A DNA stretch of 64,000 nt from Ilyonectria destructans (GCA_020740775.1 JAHEWK010000015.1:434001-498000); one strand, 5' to 3'; positions 35,361 to 47,500 are shown, numbered from the stretch's first letter. The notes: generated by a model not told the origin, from the letters alone. Numbers and translations: made by a program.

Positions 35361-35654
35361 AACCAAGGAACTTCAGCGACAAGGGTTTCTTGCGGAAGCA
35401 CATTTGCTGAAGTGGCTTCAGACGGGGAGAATAAATAATGCCTCTTGAGATGCAGAAGACGTGCTGGCATTTCCCATGCTCAGCCTCATCGCGTCGCACC
35501 CTTGCCCAATCGAGATTCATCCACGTGAGCGCCCAAAGTGAGCCCATGTGAGGGGTAATTCGCTCATCCAGTAAAAATGCATCGATAGGCATCAAACGCG
35601 ACTGTCAATCTCACGATCAGACAAACGCTGTCGCAAGCAGCCTTCCGATCAACC
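35361..35654. promoter_or_regulatory. shared divergent promoter
   Basis: Only 294 bp separate the start codons of the HeLo/DUF7580-like gene (minus, 35360) and the C2H2/coiled-coil gene (plus, 35655). Both must be driven from here. An AT-rich agaataaataa at about 35,429-35,440 is the only TATA-like stretch. Co-regulation is plausible but inferred. Confidence 0.5.
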
Positions 35655-38600
35655 ATGGCAGACTCAGAGCAGGCGCAAAGCATCTCGGAGAAGAGTCAGC
35701 AAGTTAGACGATCCTTCTTGGATCTGACATCATGCATGAAGGAGAAACAACATGATACAAGCCCGTCGCCCGCGGAAATTATAGACGCCCTGGAGAGATT
35801 CACGCTATGGGCTAGAAATTTAGGCGCAATGCATAGCCCGACGGCGAAATTGTCGCTGGATCATCGCCTTTCTACAGCACACGATATCCGGCAACAAATA
35901 TGTCTACAATTAGACGAGGTTACTACCGCCCTCGAGGACTGTAAGCTCTCCTATCTATGATATGCACTTTTTACTTTCATGCTCACAATACTGTACAGTG
36001 ATGAGCATCGTTCAAGGCACCAGTCCAAACCGGGACATGGCATTCGACATGGATGTCGAGATCGAAGATGTCGATAAAGAGAGCCTTGAAATCGATGGCT
36101 TGGAGGACGAAGATGCCACCATCGAACCATTCGACGAAGCCCATATGCTTATCGAAGTCATATCCGAAAGCATCAGTTACCTTTTCCGAATAGGAATTCT
36201 GGTTCGGAAGTCAACTCCCCGTGACAGGTTCAAGCGAGCACTCCAGGTCTCAGATCTAGCATTCCCCGCCTCATTCGATGTGGATTATGTTAGGCAGAAG
36301 CACCCCAAAATCAGAGAGAGCTCTCTGCTAGGACGCCTCGGCGGCGGTATTGCTAAACGAAGGCAATTTATTAGATACTGCCGAGACCACAGAAATCGAC
36401 TGGGGGCTGATGGTCTTGGAGAAGAAGGAAAGCTTATTGATGCCCGTACTGAACATTCACAGAGCAAAGCAACCACGTTTTTACCACAGAAGGTGGAAGA
36501 AGTAGAGGACGACGCCGTTTCATTCATGAGCGCTTCGACCGCGACCGAGTCGCTATCAAATCTTAAACTCCCTTTATTAGCCGATCTATCCAACAACAAC
36601 GAAGCCTTCGAATGCCCCATATGCTTCACCATTCAGTCATTCCAGACTGAAAGGTCCTGGCGGTATGTAATTCGCCTTGAATCCAGTCAATTTTTCTTTT
36701 TGTCCCAGGCTAACCGATGTGGATTTACCTTCAGAATCCATGCCTTCCGCGATCTCAAAGCCTACCTATGCACTGTGGGAGATGAAGAGTGTGACGTTAG
36801 ATTCTTCGGAGATCGTGACACCTGGTTCGAACACGAATTAAAGGAGCACCGAGCTCGATACACCTGCAGCTTGTGTGGTCATGGGCCACTAGGGCCGAAA
36901 CAGATACGGGCACATATCCAAACAGCTCATGGACCGTTTTCTGACGACCAGTTACAAATGCTTCTGGACGCTGGACGAGAGGCATTGACAAAAGTCAGAG
37001 CCAAGGATTGCCCGTTTTGTCATGACTGGGAGGATGCCCTCCGCCTTAGAACCAATCCAGGAGGGAAATTAACTCTTTTAGGGGAACTTACACAAGATAT
37101 CTTTGTCAGTACGACTCGGTTCAAGAGACATGTGGCTGTGCATCAAGAACAACTCGCCATCTTTGCGCTTCCGCGAGCAACCGAGGAAAATGGGACTCGA
37201 GAGTCGGCATCGGATGGCCATTCACACTCACATGTCCTCTCCGTGTCTGAAGATGATGAAGCTATCGAAAGGGGAAAATCATCACATCTGGATATATCCT
37301 CATTACAGCTTGAACCGGATACAGCGGAGACTCGACGGTCGCTGACTGGCCGTTGGCTACAGGATCCAGCTACTTCAGCGCTGCCCTCCGCGGAGATTTC
37401 CTTGGAGGATCTCCGAAAGCGAGTTGAAAATGACGAAATCAAATACGAGGAGCTACTTGAGACCCTTCGCAAGGCTGAGGAGGAACGTGTGCAGACGCAC
37501 GAGAGAGGTATGAGAGCCGCCGAGGAGACCCAGATTCGCCTCGAAGCAGCCCTCAAGTTGGCCGGGATCGGTGCCAAGCCAGAAGCAACCAAGACAACCC
37601 AGGAAAGGGCTGTGGAAGAGGTGGTTCCGCAAGAGGCAGTGGAAGGCGACATTAGAGTGAGGTCCGAGACCGAGCTGAACCCCGCCGAAGAAAGGGGAAA
37701 GAGGGAGACTGAAGGGCAGGCCGAGGTTGATTCCAGGAGAGAGTTAGAAGCGGACCTCAAGCCTACGTATGAAGGGAAGAAGGAGGAGGCAGAAGAGCAT
37801 GCTCGAGCTGAAGAAATACCCCAGATCGGCCCCAGGACGGTCTTCGATGACGATGGCATATATCGCTGGGAGGGCGATGAGGTCAACAACCAGCGGCGGG
37901 AGAGGAGTCCGGTTGACTTACCTACAATTCGACTAGATACTGTTAACCCTGGGAGCCAACTTCGTCTACTCTATGAAGATGGCATATATCGTTGGGAGGA
38001 GGAGGAGGTCGACAGCCAGCAGCGGGAGAGTAGTCCGGATGTCATACCTACACTTCGACTAGATACTTTTAACCCTGGGAGCCAGCATCGTCTACTCTAT
38101 GAAGATGGCATATATCGATGGGAGGAGGAGGAGGTCGATAACCAGCAGCGGGAGAGGAGTCCGGTTGTCATACCTGAACCTAGAGAAGCGAATATTGGTC
38201 GCGCGCGCGCCTCCGCTTCTAAGCCACCAGACAAGGTCCCCGCCGACGAGGAGACCCAGCGCAAGAGGATGGCCCAGCGCGAGAGGAGGGCCCAGCGCGA
38301 GGGGATGGCCCAGCGCGAGAGGAGGGCCCAGCGCGAGGGGATGGCCCAGCGCGAGAGGAGGGCGAACCGCCTTGGTCAGAACGAGCTTACAGAGGCCGAC
38401 GACCGCGAGCGACTGGTGAAACGCTTTGAGCGTAGGCCCGGCGAGGATGATTATTATCGTCTGCGTGATCAGGGGAGTCCGGGACGCCCAGCCCGGAGCC
38501 AAGATAAATCACAGGATCAGACATCCGCTTCTGGCGAAGCCACAGATCAACCTACACCCAGACTTTTCAATCTTCCAGGTCAACTCTCTGGCGACGACGC

Positions 38601-39144
38601 CGACGAGTCAGACCGCCCTCAGGGAAGTGTCTCAAGAAAAAAGAAGAGACGACCCGCAGCCATCTATATTAACGACGAGAGGGTTGACATGGCCCGCAGC
38701 GATCGCAACCATCACCGCCCTGTCGTGATAGTTGACAGGTCGCCACTCGTACCTCGTGGGGTTGACAAAATCCGGCCCGTGCCTCCTCCGCCAACTGTTA
38801 TCAGTTCAAATCCTGTCATGCCCAGGAAGTGGCCCGACGGAGACGATAAAGATCGACCATCACACTCTCGACACGCAGAGAGCGATGACGAGACTAGTCG
38901 TCGTTTGGAACTCTCAGAGCGCCGGGAGGAGGAACGCCAAAGGGGGCGCCTTCGAAAGAGGGAGCAGATACAGACTCGCATTGCTGAGGCTAACGCCGCG
39001 ATTGCTAGCCGACCTGTTGTACCACAAGCCCCTACCCCCACGCGCGATGCCGAACAGCAGGGAAAGAGGATCCCCGAAAAGCCAGAGGGTGAGAGCAAGG
39101 AAACGGAACGATTCGAAGGCGAGATGAAAATGGCTCGAGAATAA
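35655..39144 (+). CDS. large C2H2 zinc-finger / coiled-coil protein, C-terminus cut by stops
   Basis: Exons 35655-35940, 35999-36662 and 36735-39144 give 1119 residues. Introns are 58 nt (35941-35998) and 72 nt (36663-36734, GTATGT..GCTAAC..CAG). A helical N-terminal domain (about 1-220) is followed by Cys/His fingers: CPIC at 301-304, a C2H2 finger C361-C364-H377-H382, and CPFC 409-412 with H449/H453 ending EQLAIFALPR. This order is typical of fungal C2H2 proteins linked to NLR or ankyrin systems. Residues about 470-690 are acidic coiled coil. Three 42-residue repeats with core DGIYRWE start at about 690, 732 and 774. Arg/Gln-rich 12-residue repeats (MAQRERRAQREG) lie near 828-860. The rest is charged coiled coil. 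The frame stays coding-like for 73 codons beyond the stop (separate entry). Confidence 0.82.
37852..38180 (+). repeat. 126-bp in-gene tandem repeat (42 residues)
   Basis: Within the C2H2/coiled-coil gene, copies start at 37852, 37978 and 38104, exactly 126 bp apart. They encode DGIYRWE.(D/E)EV, then a QQRE(R/S)SP motif and NPGSQ.RLLYE. The third copy is partial. The copies are close enough in DNA to allow copy-number change. Confidence 0.9.
38265..38365 (+). repeat. 36-bp in-gene tandem repeat (12 residues)
   Basis: Units of the type atggcccagcgcgagaggag, continuing ggcccagcgcgagggg, repeat nearly perfectly about two and a half times. They encode MAQRERRAQREG. It sits just after a (gc)n run at about 38,200-38,210. 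Confidence 0.85.
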
Positions 39145-39363
39145 GCCCAGATTGAGAGAGTGTTTCCAGCACAGGGTGAACAGTAGCAGAAATACAGCCA
39201 AGTGTTTGAAGAGAGGAAGAAGAAAGACATCCGCGAGCTCCAGGACGTGAGAAAGAACCTTGTGCTTGAGCGAGAGGAGCAGCTAAATAGGGAGGCCAAA
39301 GAAACTCGTCGACGAGATGAGTCCAGAGTCGTTGATCCTCTCAAGATGAAGAGGATAAACTAG
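39145..39363 (+). pseudogene. in-frame coding fossil after the C2H2 gene stop
   Basis: In the same frame as the upstream gene, the sequence after TAA (39142-39144) continues as charged coiled-coil-like codons (AQIERVFPAQGEQ, then a TAG at 39184-39186, then KYSQVFEERKKKDIRELQ and onward) until a terminal TAG at 39361-39363. It shows the same Lys/Glu/Arg heptad-like composition as the upstream tail. Both internal stops are explained by CAA to TAA and CAG to TAG, which are CpA to TpA changes. I infer the original protein was 73 codons longer. Confidence 0.65.
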
Positions 39364-39564
39364 TTGGCGATTGGGTAATGGATGGATGTCACCTCTTGGA
39401 CATTTATTTTAGATGGATTATACCCGTTGACGAGAGAGATTCGAAGTTCGCGCGTAGTTTTGCAACTTGGACAAAGACGGAATAATTGAAGAGAACTATA
39501 TCGGCATTACTAAGCCGGGATAAACATACGAAGCATCTCATTCAACACCCATTCATCCTTTGTA

Positions 39565-41435
39565 TTACAGTTTCGAATCCCTCTCTTCAATCTTCCTCAT
39601 TTCCCTCACCTCCTTCCTCAAAATCTTCCCCGCCGGGCTACGTGGCACGGCCTCAATAAAGCGAACGCCGCCCCTCAGTCGTTTGTGGTCCGATACCTTC
39701 GACCGCACATACTCTACCAAGTCCTCCTCCGATATCTTTCCTTTGGCTGGCGGGGCGAGGACAACGTATGCTCGGGGAACCTCTGTACCGTTCTGAGCGA
39801 TGCCGATGACGGCCGCGTCCACGACGGCCGGGTGAGATGCGATGAGGCCTTCGAGCTCGGCGGGAGCGACTTGCAGGCCTTTGTATTTGATTAATTCCTA
39901 GCAATGTCAACATGACTGTCGTGGGTTACGTCTCGTTGGAACACCAAATTACCTTCTTCCTATCGATGACGAAGAGTTCGGTTCCCCTCATTTCCAGGAT
40001 ATCTCCAGTACGAAGCCAGCCATCCGATGTGAATGACTTTTCGTTCGCTTCGGCGTTCTTATGGTAACCTTGCGTGACGATAGGTCCTTTGATGAATGCC
40101 TCGCCCGGCTCACCCGGTTGGACATCTTTCTCGTCGTCGTCTACCAGCCTAATCACCCCTTAGCAATTACCACACCAGTTGAGCGTGACAGCTTACCTCA
40201 TAAGCATATTTGGCAGAAGAGACCCTAGACTGCCCATTGTTACTGGCGTCCCTGGGGGAACAATCGTGGCAGCCCCCGTTGTCTCACTCAACCCCCATGT
40301 CTGCGTCACCGAAGCACTCATGTTCATCTTTTTTGTCGCCGCCTGCTGCAACTCCCCCGTTAAAGGAGCCGCACCACTGATCGCACTCCTCATATGACGG
40401 AACTGATCTTTCACAGCCGGATGCTTTGCAATAGCCATGAAAATCGGCGGGACAGTGAAGAAGCCCGTTATACGCAGCTCGCCACAGTAGCGAAGAAAGT
40501 CGTCAAACTTAAAGGTCGGCATCCAGTAGACGATGCCGCCTTCGTAGAAGGGGTTGATGAAGTACCCTTGAACACCGGCGATGTGGGCAGTGGGAAGATG
40601 GCCCAGGGTTCGATGGTGGTAGGGATTCCCTTTGCGGGCTTCTTCGTCAAATATCGGTCGACTTACTGCAGCTGGCATCGTAGCTTCGGCGACTATGTTA
40701 GTGTGGGAAATGAGCATGCCTAAAGGTTGTCAGCTTGAAGATCATTGATGCCTTCAAAGGAGTAAAGCAGCCCACCCTTGGGAAGACCAGTCGTGCCAGA
40801 TGAGTACAGGATGCAAATTTTGCTCTTCTCTAGCTCCCTCGGATCCGTAATTCGTCTCCAGTTGAGGCTGTGCTTGAAATCGCAAACCAATTTCCCATCA
40901 GCACTTTCAAGCTTAATCTCTGGGTGGCTGTCCAACACCAGAACATTCCGCTCGGACAACCCGGCGCTCTTGGCTGCATCAACGGCCAACTGTTTCAAAT
41001 CCCGACTGCACGCAACCACCTTTCCAGGTCCATCGCGTATCTGCCTCGCCAGGTCCTTTACCGTGCTCGCGGGGGAGGCGGCGGAGTAAATGCCATCGGC
41101 CGCAACGACGCCGAAGAACAAGCACGCGAGTGCAGACTGGCCAGTCGACACCGTCACCACGACATCTTTGTCTGGGCCGTTAGCACCAATGCCGTATGAG
41201 TTTCGGAGGAAGTATGCAAAATTCTTTGTCAGGGCTCGGGCTTGGGATTTCGTGATGTATCGCTCGGGGTCTCGAGCTTCGGCGTGGAGTGGAGTGTCTT
41301 CTTTGGCGCGGCAATGCTCCGAGTCTGGGGATGGTTAGAATAATTAAAAATGGGAGTAGAATTGCGGGTACCAAATAGGAAGGTAAGGAGGTCCAAATTG
41401 GGAACTGGAACCACGTTTTCCTCGTTAAATATCAT
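39565..41435 (-). CDS. 4-coumarate:CoA ligase-like acyl-CoA synthetase, peroxisomal (SKL)
   Basis: Five exons: 41435-41372, 41324-40776, 40719-40197, 40148-39953 and 39897-39565. The introns are 47-56 nt, all GT..AG, with phases that agree. The product has 554 residues. The ANL-superfamily P-loop is YSSGTTGLPKG (about 195-205), completed across intron 2 as GMLISHTNIVA. A-motifs are visible at QTWGLSETTG, then GWLRTGDI, then VIDRKKELIKYKGLQVAP, and the late catalytic Lys is in RSPAGKILRKE. The protein ends in SKL, a canonical PTS1 signal, so the enzyme should act in peroxisomes. Expected reaction: ATP-dependent formation of an acyl- or aryl-CoA. The exact acid is unknown. The start at 41435 is the ATG nearest the conserved region; an in-frame ATG at 41468 is possible. 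Confidence 0.9.
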
Positions 41436-42244
41436 CTTCGTAGCTGACGTTCTCGACTGTGGTAGCACTGGGACTGGTTGTGTTGACGTCAGGCACTCTC
41501 AGTGAGCTGGGAGAATCGAAATTGGACCCAGGGTCGCGCTTTTGAACGCCAGCACAGATTGCCCAGTCGCACGACGCTTCTCTCACCTACAATTCGTCCC
41601 TTCGGTGCAATACTACCAACGCATTGACTTCATACCGAGGCTCGGTCAAATCGCTTACCCCGCAATCCAAGATGGATGTTTCCCCAGATCTACAGTAGTC
41701 AAGATGCAGAGAGCTTAAGGCGATCGCAGCACACTAATCCCAATGGAGACAGCAATTCGTGTTGGGAGCTGTTCCTCTTTACTATTTGCGTGCGGATTTA
41801 CCGAGGGGTGATGAAGTGCACCCTGGTTCCTGTCCCATGCTGCTGCAAACTGACAAGCTCGGTAAAAGCCGTCTTAAGCTGGCGAGCTGCCATTTTAAGA
41901 CAAAGAAATTTGTGACGTTCATATTTGCGACCTAATTAGCTGGGAGTATCAACACACCCAAAGGCGACTTCTTCCATAGCAGTTCATGCCCTCGTTGTCG
42001 TACATTCTATCTCCATGTCCCACTACTGAGATACTGGTAGGACGGTCTCCCCATGCCACTGACGACAAATCGCAACCATTTCACCTACATCTTCGAAGCG
42101 AATTCTTCGTAGATGTACGGACGGTGGTGGGGGAATCCGAAACTTCTCAAGATCTGCTTTTTTATACGATTATCAATAAATGTTCCTAGTGTTTTCGTAT
42201 GCCACGCAACCACAGGGAGCATCTATCTCTGATTGCCGATGTAG
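41436..42244. other. intergenic, no gene seen
   Basis: The promoter of the CoA-ligase gene and the 3' flank of the second HeLo/DUF7580-like locus. Frames are all below 80 codons. Confidence 0.45.
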
Positions 42245-43975
42245 TTACGGTTTGACCGATTTGAGACGTTGAATGAGTTCAACAAGAGGTCCTATAACGC
42301 GAGATATGTATTCCTCACGGGAGGTTTTGTCATCCAAATTTGATGAAGGTAGAAAGGAACCTGGGTATAAACAGCTTCTGACAACTGAAATATACTCTGG
42401 TACCTCCTGGACTCGCGTTTCCATCTCCTGCAGCATCTGTTCGGCCGCCTCTAACTCCGTCGTGTCTGTCTCGGAGCGGTCTGGAATCCGGAGCTCGAGC
42501 GGTGTCCCAGTTGATATCTCGACCAAGGCTACGCCGAGGGAGAAGATAGTCTCGTTCTTTATGAACTTTCGAGGAGCTCTTCTCTTCGCTTGCGAGTGCG
42601 ATGAACCCTTGGGCAGAAAAGATTTAGATATGTGCGTCAGATCCGCCGGATTTCGGGAGGCATCCGCGCCGAGGAATACAACATCCTGAGATGTCCACCT
42701 CTCTGGTAGCCATGGCGTTGTGTGAAACTGAAGGACTGACATGGCGAGCTGGGCTGCTAGTTGGTATTTCTCAAACCGATGCAGCCGGATCGTGGATCGC
42801 TGCTGGCTAAGAATGTCAAAGAGAGAACTGAGGCACGCTGGAGTGTCGTGGAACCCTCTTGATACGCAGTGGACATAGTGGCGGAAGTCTCTGGTTGGAA
42901 CGAAACCCAGGCAAGAGCCTTCTTTGCCGAGCTTCAACTCTGCACACAGGCATCTGATCTCCATCTCAGTTCGACTTCTGCTTAGACGATCGGGCGAAGA
43001 ATTGTTCTTGAATTTGACTCTTGCATTTCCGCCACTGGGAGTTTGTCAGCAACCGCTTTGGATGGAAGTCCACGCTCAGTCAGCCTTTGACACACCTCTC
43101 ATCGAGCTCTAGAGCATCGATTTCCATTGAATGGCATTCGAATTTTCGGACAGCACCGTGCCCAGTTGCGGGATCAAAATCTCTTAAGAAGCTCAGATTG
43201 AATGCGTCGACTGGAGTATTGTTCCTCAGTTCTAACCTGAACAAAGCATGGTGGGGATATTGACAGTCGCAGCACCACCTTGTTGCCATTGCGTCATACA
43301 AGCTCAACGACCAATGACGGAGAGACACCCAAGGAATGCCGCTGAAGGGTGACGACTTTGCTCGGACAGGCTCCAGCTCAATGCAGTCCTTCACGAGGGA
43401 TTTGAGTTTCGTATTTTCGTTGGACAGCGTATCGAGGAGAGCGATGTGACTCTTATTTAAGAGGCACAGCTTGATTCGTTTCCAGGTTTCCTTTCCCCTG
43501 GACGTCTTCTTGTATTCATGGGCAAATGGCTGGATCGACATATGTTCAGCACCTGGTGGCGGCTACAGAGAAAGGGGTCACTCACCGTTGGATCTGTGCC
43601 ATCCATTCCGACAACTAGAGACAGTGTCTGAAGACCTCCCGCAATGGCAAATACCGATTCCTTGAATATATGGCTTTCTTCGCCAAGTCGATCCAGCAAT
43701 TTCTGTTCTAGCCCATCCTTGAGTACTGCCTGCCAAGTCTTGTCGTGAGGCTCGTCGAGAAGTTTCAACAACTCACCATCGTCAACTAGCCCACCCAGGA
43801 GAAATTGTCAGGTCCTTCTAAACTGTGCTCGCTCATACTGAAGGCTCCGAATCAAGTCCTTCATCGCCTCTGAATAACGGAAAAACGGCTTTCCAATCCC
43901 CCTGTAGTACTCGAGGCCGCTTATCAAGATGGGCAAGGCTCCCAGGGCGAGTCCGGCAACTTCGAAGCCCGACAT
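42245..43975 (-). pseudogene. second HeLo/DUF7580-type gene with one in-frame stop
   Basis: The layout is intact in all but one codon. Exons are 43975-43586, 43529-43096 and 43034-42245. Introns are 56 nt (43530-43585, GTGAGT..CAG) and 61 nt (43035-43095, GTGTGT..CAG), 538 codons in total. The N-terminus MSGFEVAGLALGALPILISG matches the gene at 35360. The C-terminal half has IRCLCAEL, CLGFVPTRDFRHYVH, a long LAMSVLQFH helix and IFSLGVALVEISTG, the same degenerate kinase-like pattern. Codon 56 (43810-43808) is TGA, inside FRRT-stop-QFLLGGLVDD. The paralogue reads FKRNLRHLLLPLVVDD there with no gap, so a missing intron does not explain it. Either this is a recent pseudogene, or a segregating nonsense allele, or a sequence error. 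Confidence 0.7.
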
Positions 43976-44569
43976 GTCGGTGTCATAATTATGTGTTTCG
44001 ATGGCCTTGGACTTTTCTCATGTCATCCTTCGGGAGTTGGCATCAGATATGTCTCAGACTACCGAAACCGAGAGTACCAGCTAGGAGCAGAGAAGCACCG
44101 AACAGTTCCGGAGCCGGATGCCAGATGCCGGTAAATCAACGTAAAGATTTGTCAGTATGTTCAAAGTTGCTGCAAATTCAGGCCCTCCACCTGTAAGCCC
44201 TGAGATATAAGGGGGTAGAGATAGATCCGGTTGGAGAGCCGTTTAGGCTCCTTAATGTTGCCCGCTTTGCGGTAGAGGCCCGATGTCTCATCAGGCAGCA
44301 ATCACGTGGCTTACTAACACTTCAGCTCGAGTTCGCTCTTCACGAAAAGTCACGCTACAATTGTCAACTCAAATTTGCAAGTCACTTCCGAAGAGATTCT
44401 CGTGAGGGTGAGAGCCTCGACAAAAGCAGTAACACTGCGGACTCTCCACGTAGAAGAAACCACCGGCCCGCAGTGCAGCGCCCGCGGTGGTTTGTGTTAG
44501 TCCGTTATGGCATCTTTTCCTGACGGCTGGGAGTCTGACTTTAACGGCTAACGATGGTTCTACAGATAT
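43976..44569. other. gene-free edge before the AT-rich compartment
   Basis: Normal-composition DNA upstream of the second HeLo/DUF7580-like gene. The change to AT-rich sequence occurs within a few tens of bases around 44,560-44,600. No gene or tRNA is seen at the border. Confidence 0.55.
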
Positions 44570-47500
44570 AAACCTACAGGCTTCACTTAATATTACTTCC
44601 CTAAGACTGGCGATAAATCCCTAGGTATTTCTAAGGCTCTAAATAAAATTATTATAGTAAGAAAACTTCTATTATATTGCTTTTTTTAAATAGCTTAATC
44701 TTTAAAGAAGACTTTTTATAAAAAGTAAAAAAAGATATTAAGCTTATTTAAAGTTAATAGTAAGTACTTTAAGTATATTATCTTAAAATTCTTAATTAAT
44801 AAAAAGAAATTCTAGCTTTATAATTTAAAATTATAAAAAGTAATAAATTAAATTAAAAATAGATTTATAAAAACAGAATTATTTAAATACTTTATAATTA
44901 AAAAACTATTTTAACTTAAAATTTTAATAAATATAAATTATTTTACCTTTTAATAAAAAAATATAATATTTAAATTTACTATATTTTTATTATATATATT
45001 ATAGTTCTTAAAGCTTTTTAATAAAGAAATCTAATATTTAAATTTACTGTATTCTTATTATATATATTATAGTTATTAAAGCTTAAATTTAAGTTTTAAG
45101 CTGCTTTTTTCTTCTTCTACTAGAATTCTATTTAACCTTTTTAATATATTTTAATTTTAATATATAAACTTATAAATTCTATAATTTAATTTAATACTTT
45201 AAAATCTCTAATATCTATAATAACTTAAGTTATTTAAATTTACTCTTTAGTTAATACTCTAGCTAGCTAGTATTTATACCCACTTAATATAATATAAAAG
45301 CTCTTTAATATTATAGCTTAAGCTAGAAAGACAATTTAAAATAGCAGTATATAGAACTTACAGTTAGCCCCAGCTAATTATAATAGAATTACAGAAAGTA
45401 AAAGTAATATACTTCTAGAGTATTAATCTTAAAGTAGTATACTCTAGAATTAAATACTCTACTAATTATATAATCTACTAAATATATAGTTATTTAAGAA
45501 GTATATATCTAGTATAAATAGCTTTTTAGCTATTAATATAACTTAATTATATTAAGTATTCTTTACTCTACTATTATTAGATATAATCTGCTTATTTAAG
45601 ATTTAATCTATTTAATTTTCTATTATATAAATTACTAATTAGAATTAGCTTATTTTAGATTTATAAGTATAGTATAGTATACTAATTATTATATTTAAAT
45701 TAAAGCTTATATATCTTATTACTAATAGTATTAATAAATATTTACTACTTTCTAATTAGCTATTTAATTCTAAAGATTTTAGCTAATATTAATAAAGTAA
45801 CTTTTTCTATTTAAATAAATAATAAATTAATATAAATAATCTATTATTATTAAAATTACTATTCTAACTACTATTTTAATAAACTCTCTAATTATCTTAA
45901 ATTCTTATAGTCTTTCTAACTTCTAAAAAGAATATTTAAAGAAGTAAAAATTAATATCTCTCTCTATATAATTTTTAATTTCTTGTTTTAACTCTATTAA
46001 AATCTTTTTAAAGTACTCTTACTAATAACTAACTAATTTAAATATTTCTAACTGCCTATTATATTATAAGCTTTCTATATATTAAGTTTATATAAGATAC
46101 TATTAATCTTAATATAGTAATAAATTAACTATATAATAATAGCTTTTTTCTTTTTTTTAATATAAGAATACTACTATTTTCTTACTAGCTTAATTACCTT
46201 ATATTAATAGTCTTTAAGCAGTATTAACTTAAGTCTATATTTTAATAGGTAATTATCTACCTTTTAAGTAAGAATATTTAATTTAATATCTTAAAAATAC
46301 AATATTATATAAAAAGGCAGCTTAAAAATAATATTAATTAAGTAAGGAAATATAAAGAATATAAAGTGGGAAAATACAGCTAAAAGAATTAAGTAAATAG
46401 TAATATACTATTATAGACTTAAGCTTTAGGCTTATACTCTAATAATAAATTAAACTATATAATTAAGTAGTACTTAAAAGTCTAAGTAGAATTCAGACTA
46501 TAAGAAGAGACTTTTTCTTATAATTATTAATTTATATTATATAGTATCTAATAAGTATTTATATTAAAGCCAGCCTTATTATAATTAATAATTATCTTTT
46601 AACTTAAGTAGCTATAAGTCTTTCCAGTTAATATTACTATAATAGCAGATAACTGTAATATAATAGAGAATTTTTAGGCTTTTAAATTAATATCTAAATA
46701 GATTTATAATAGAATAATATAGATATAAAAGCAGTTATATTAATAAATAGACCTACTAAATATATAAAAAGTATAGTTAGATACTATACTATAAAAGGTA
46801 TATAATTAGTTATAAGAAATAAGACTTTAAGTTTAGATACTATAGATTATAGTATAAACTAACTTAATATTATAGAATATATTTTCTTTAGTTTAGCTAG
46901 TTTTTCTTTTAATATTAATTTTATACTAAAAGCTAATTAAGCTAAACTCTCTATTTAATAGTAATTTAACTTTTTATTTAATATAGTATTTAGTAATAGT
47001 TTATATATTAAAGGTTAATTAGAAGTTTATTAGAAATATATAGATATAGTAGAATCTAATTTAGATAAATTTAAATATAAAGAAGATATAGCTAAAAGTA
47101 AATATATATTTTATAAATAGAAGATAGTATAATTATAATATAAAGTATTTCTTAAAGTATCTTAACTTTTTTTACTCTAATAATAATTAATAGGTAATTA
47201 TCTATATTAAGCTAGACTTAATATAATAATTAATAATAAAATCTTTTATATTATTCTATATAATATTTAAGTAGAAGTTTATATAGATAGAAGGCTAATT
47301 TTAATTTAATAATATTAAGCTATTAAAATTATAGAATATAATTACTAAATAACTATAGAATATTAGCTTAAACTGAAGTATTTTATATAATAAATATCTT
47401 ATAGCAGTCTTAATATACTATAATATTACTTTTAATATTAAATCTTACTAACTTAAAGAAAAATTCTATTACTACTAGTTATTATTTATATAGGCTCTAT

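Noticed and set aside
43808..43862. Explaining the TGA in the second HeLo/DUF7580-like gene by a 53-nt intron (GTATGA..CTAG)
   Set aside because: Removing it gives an immediate stop and deletes residues that align without gap to the paralogue.
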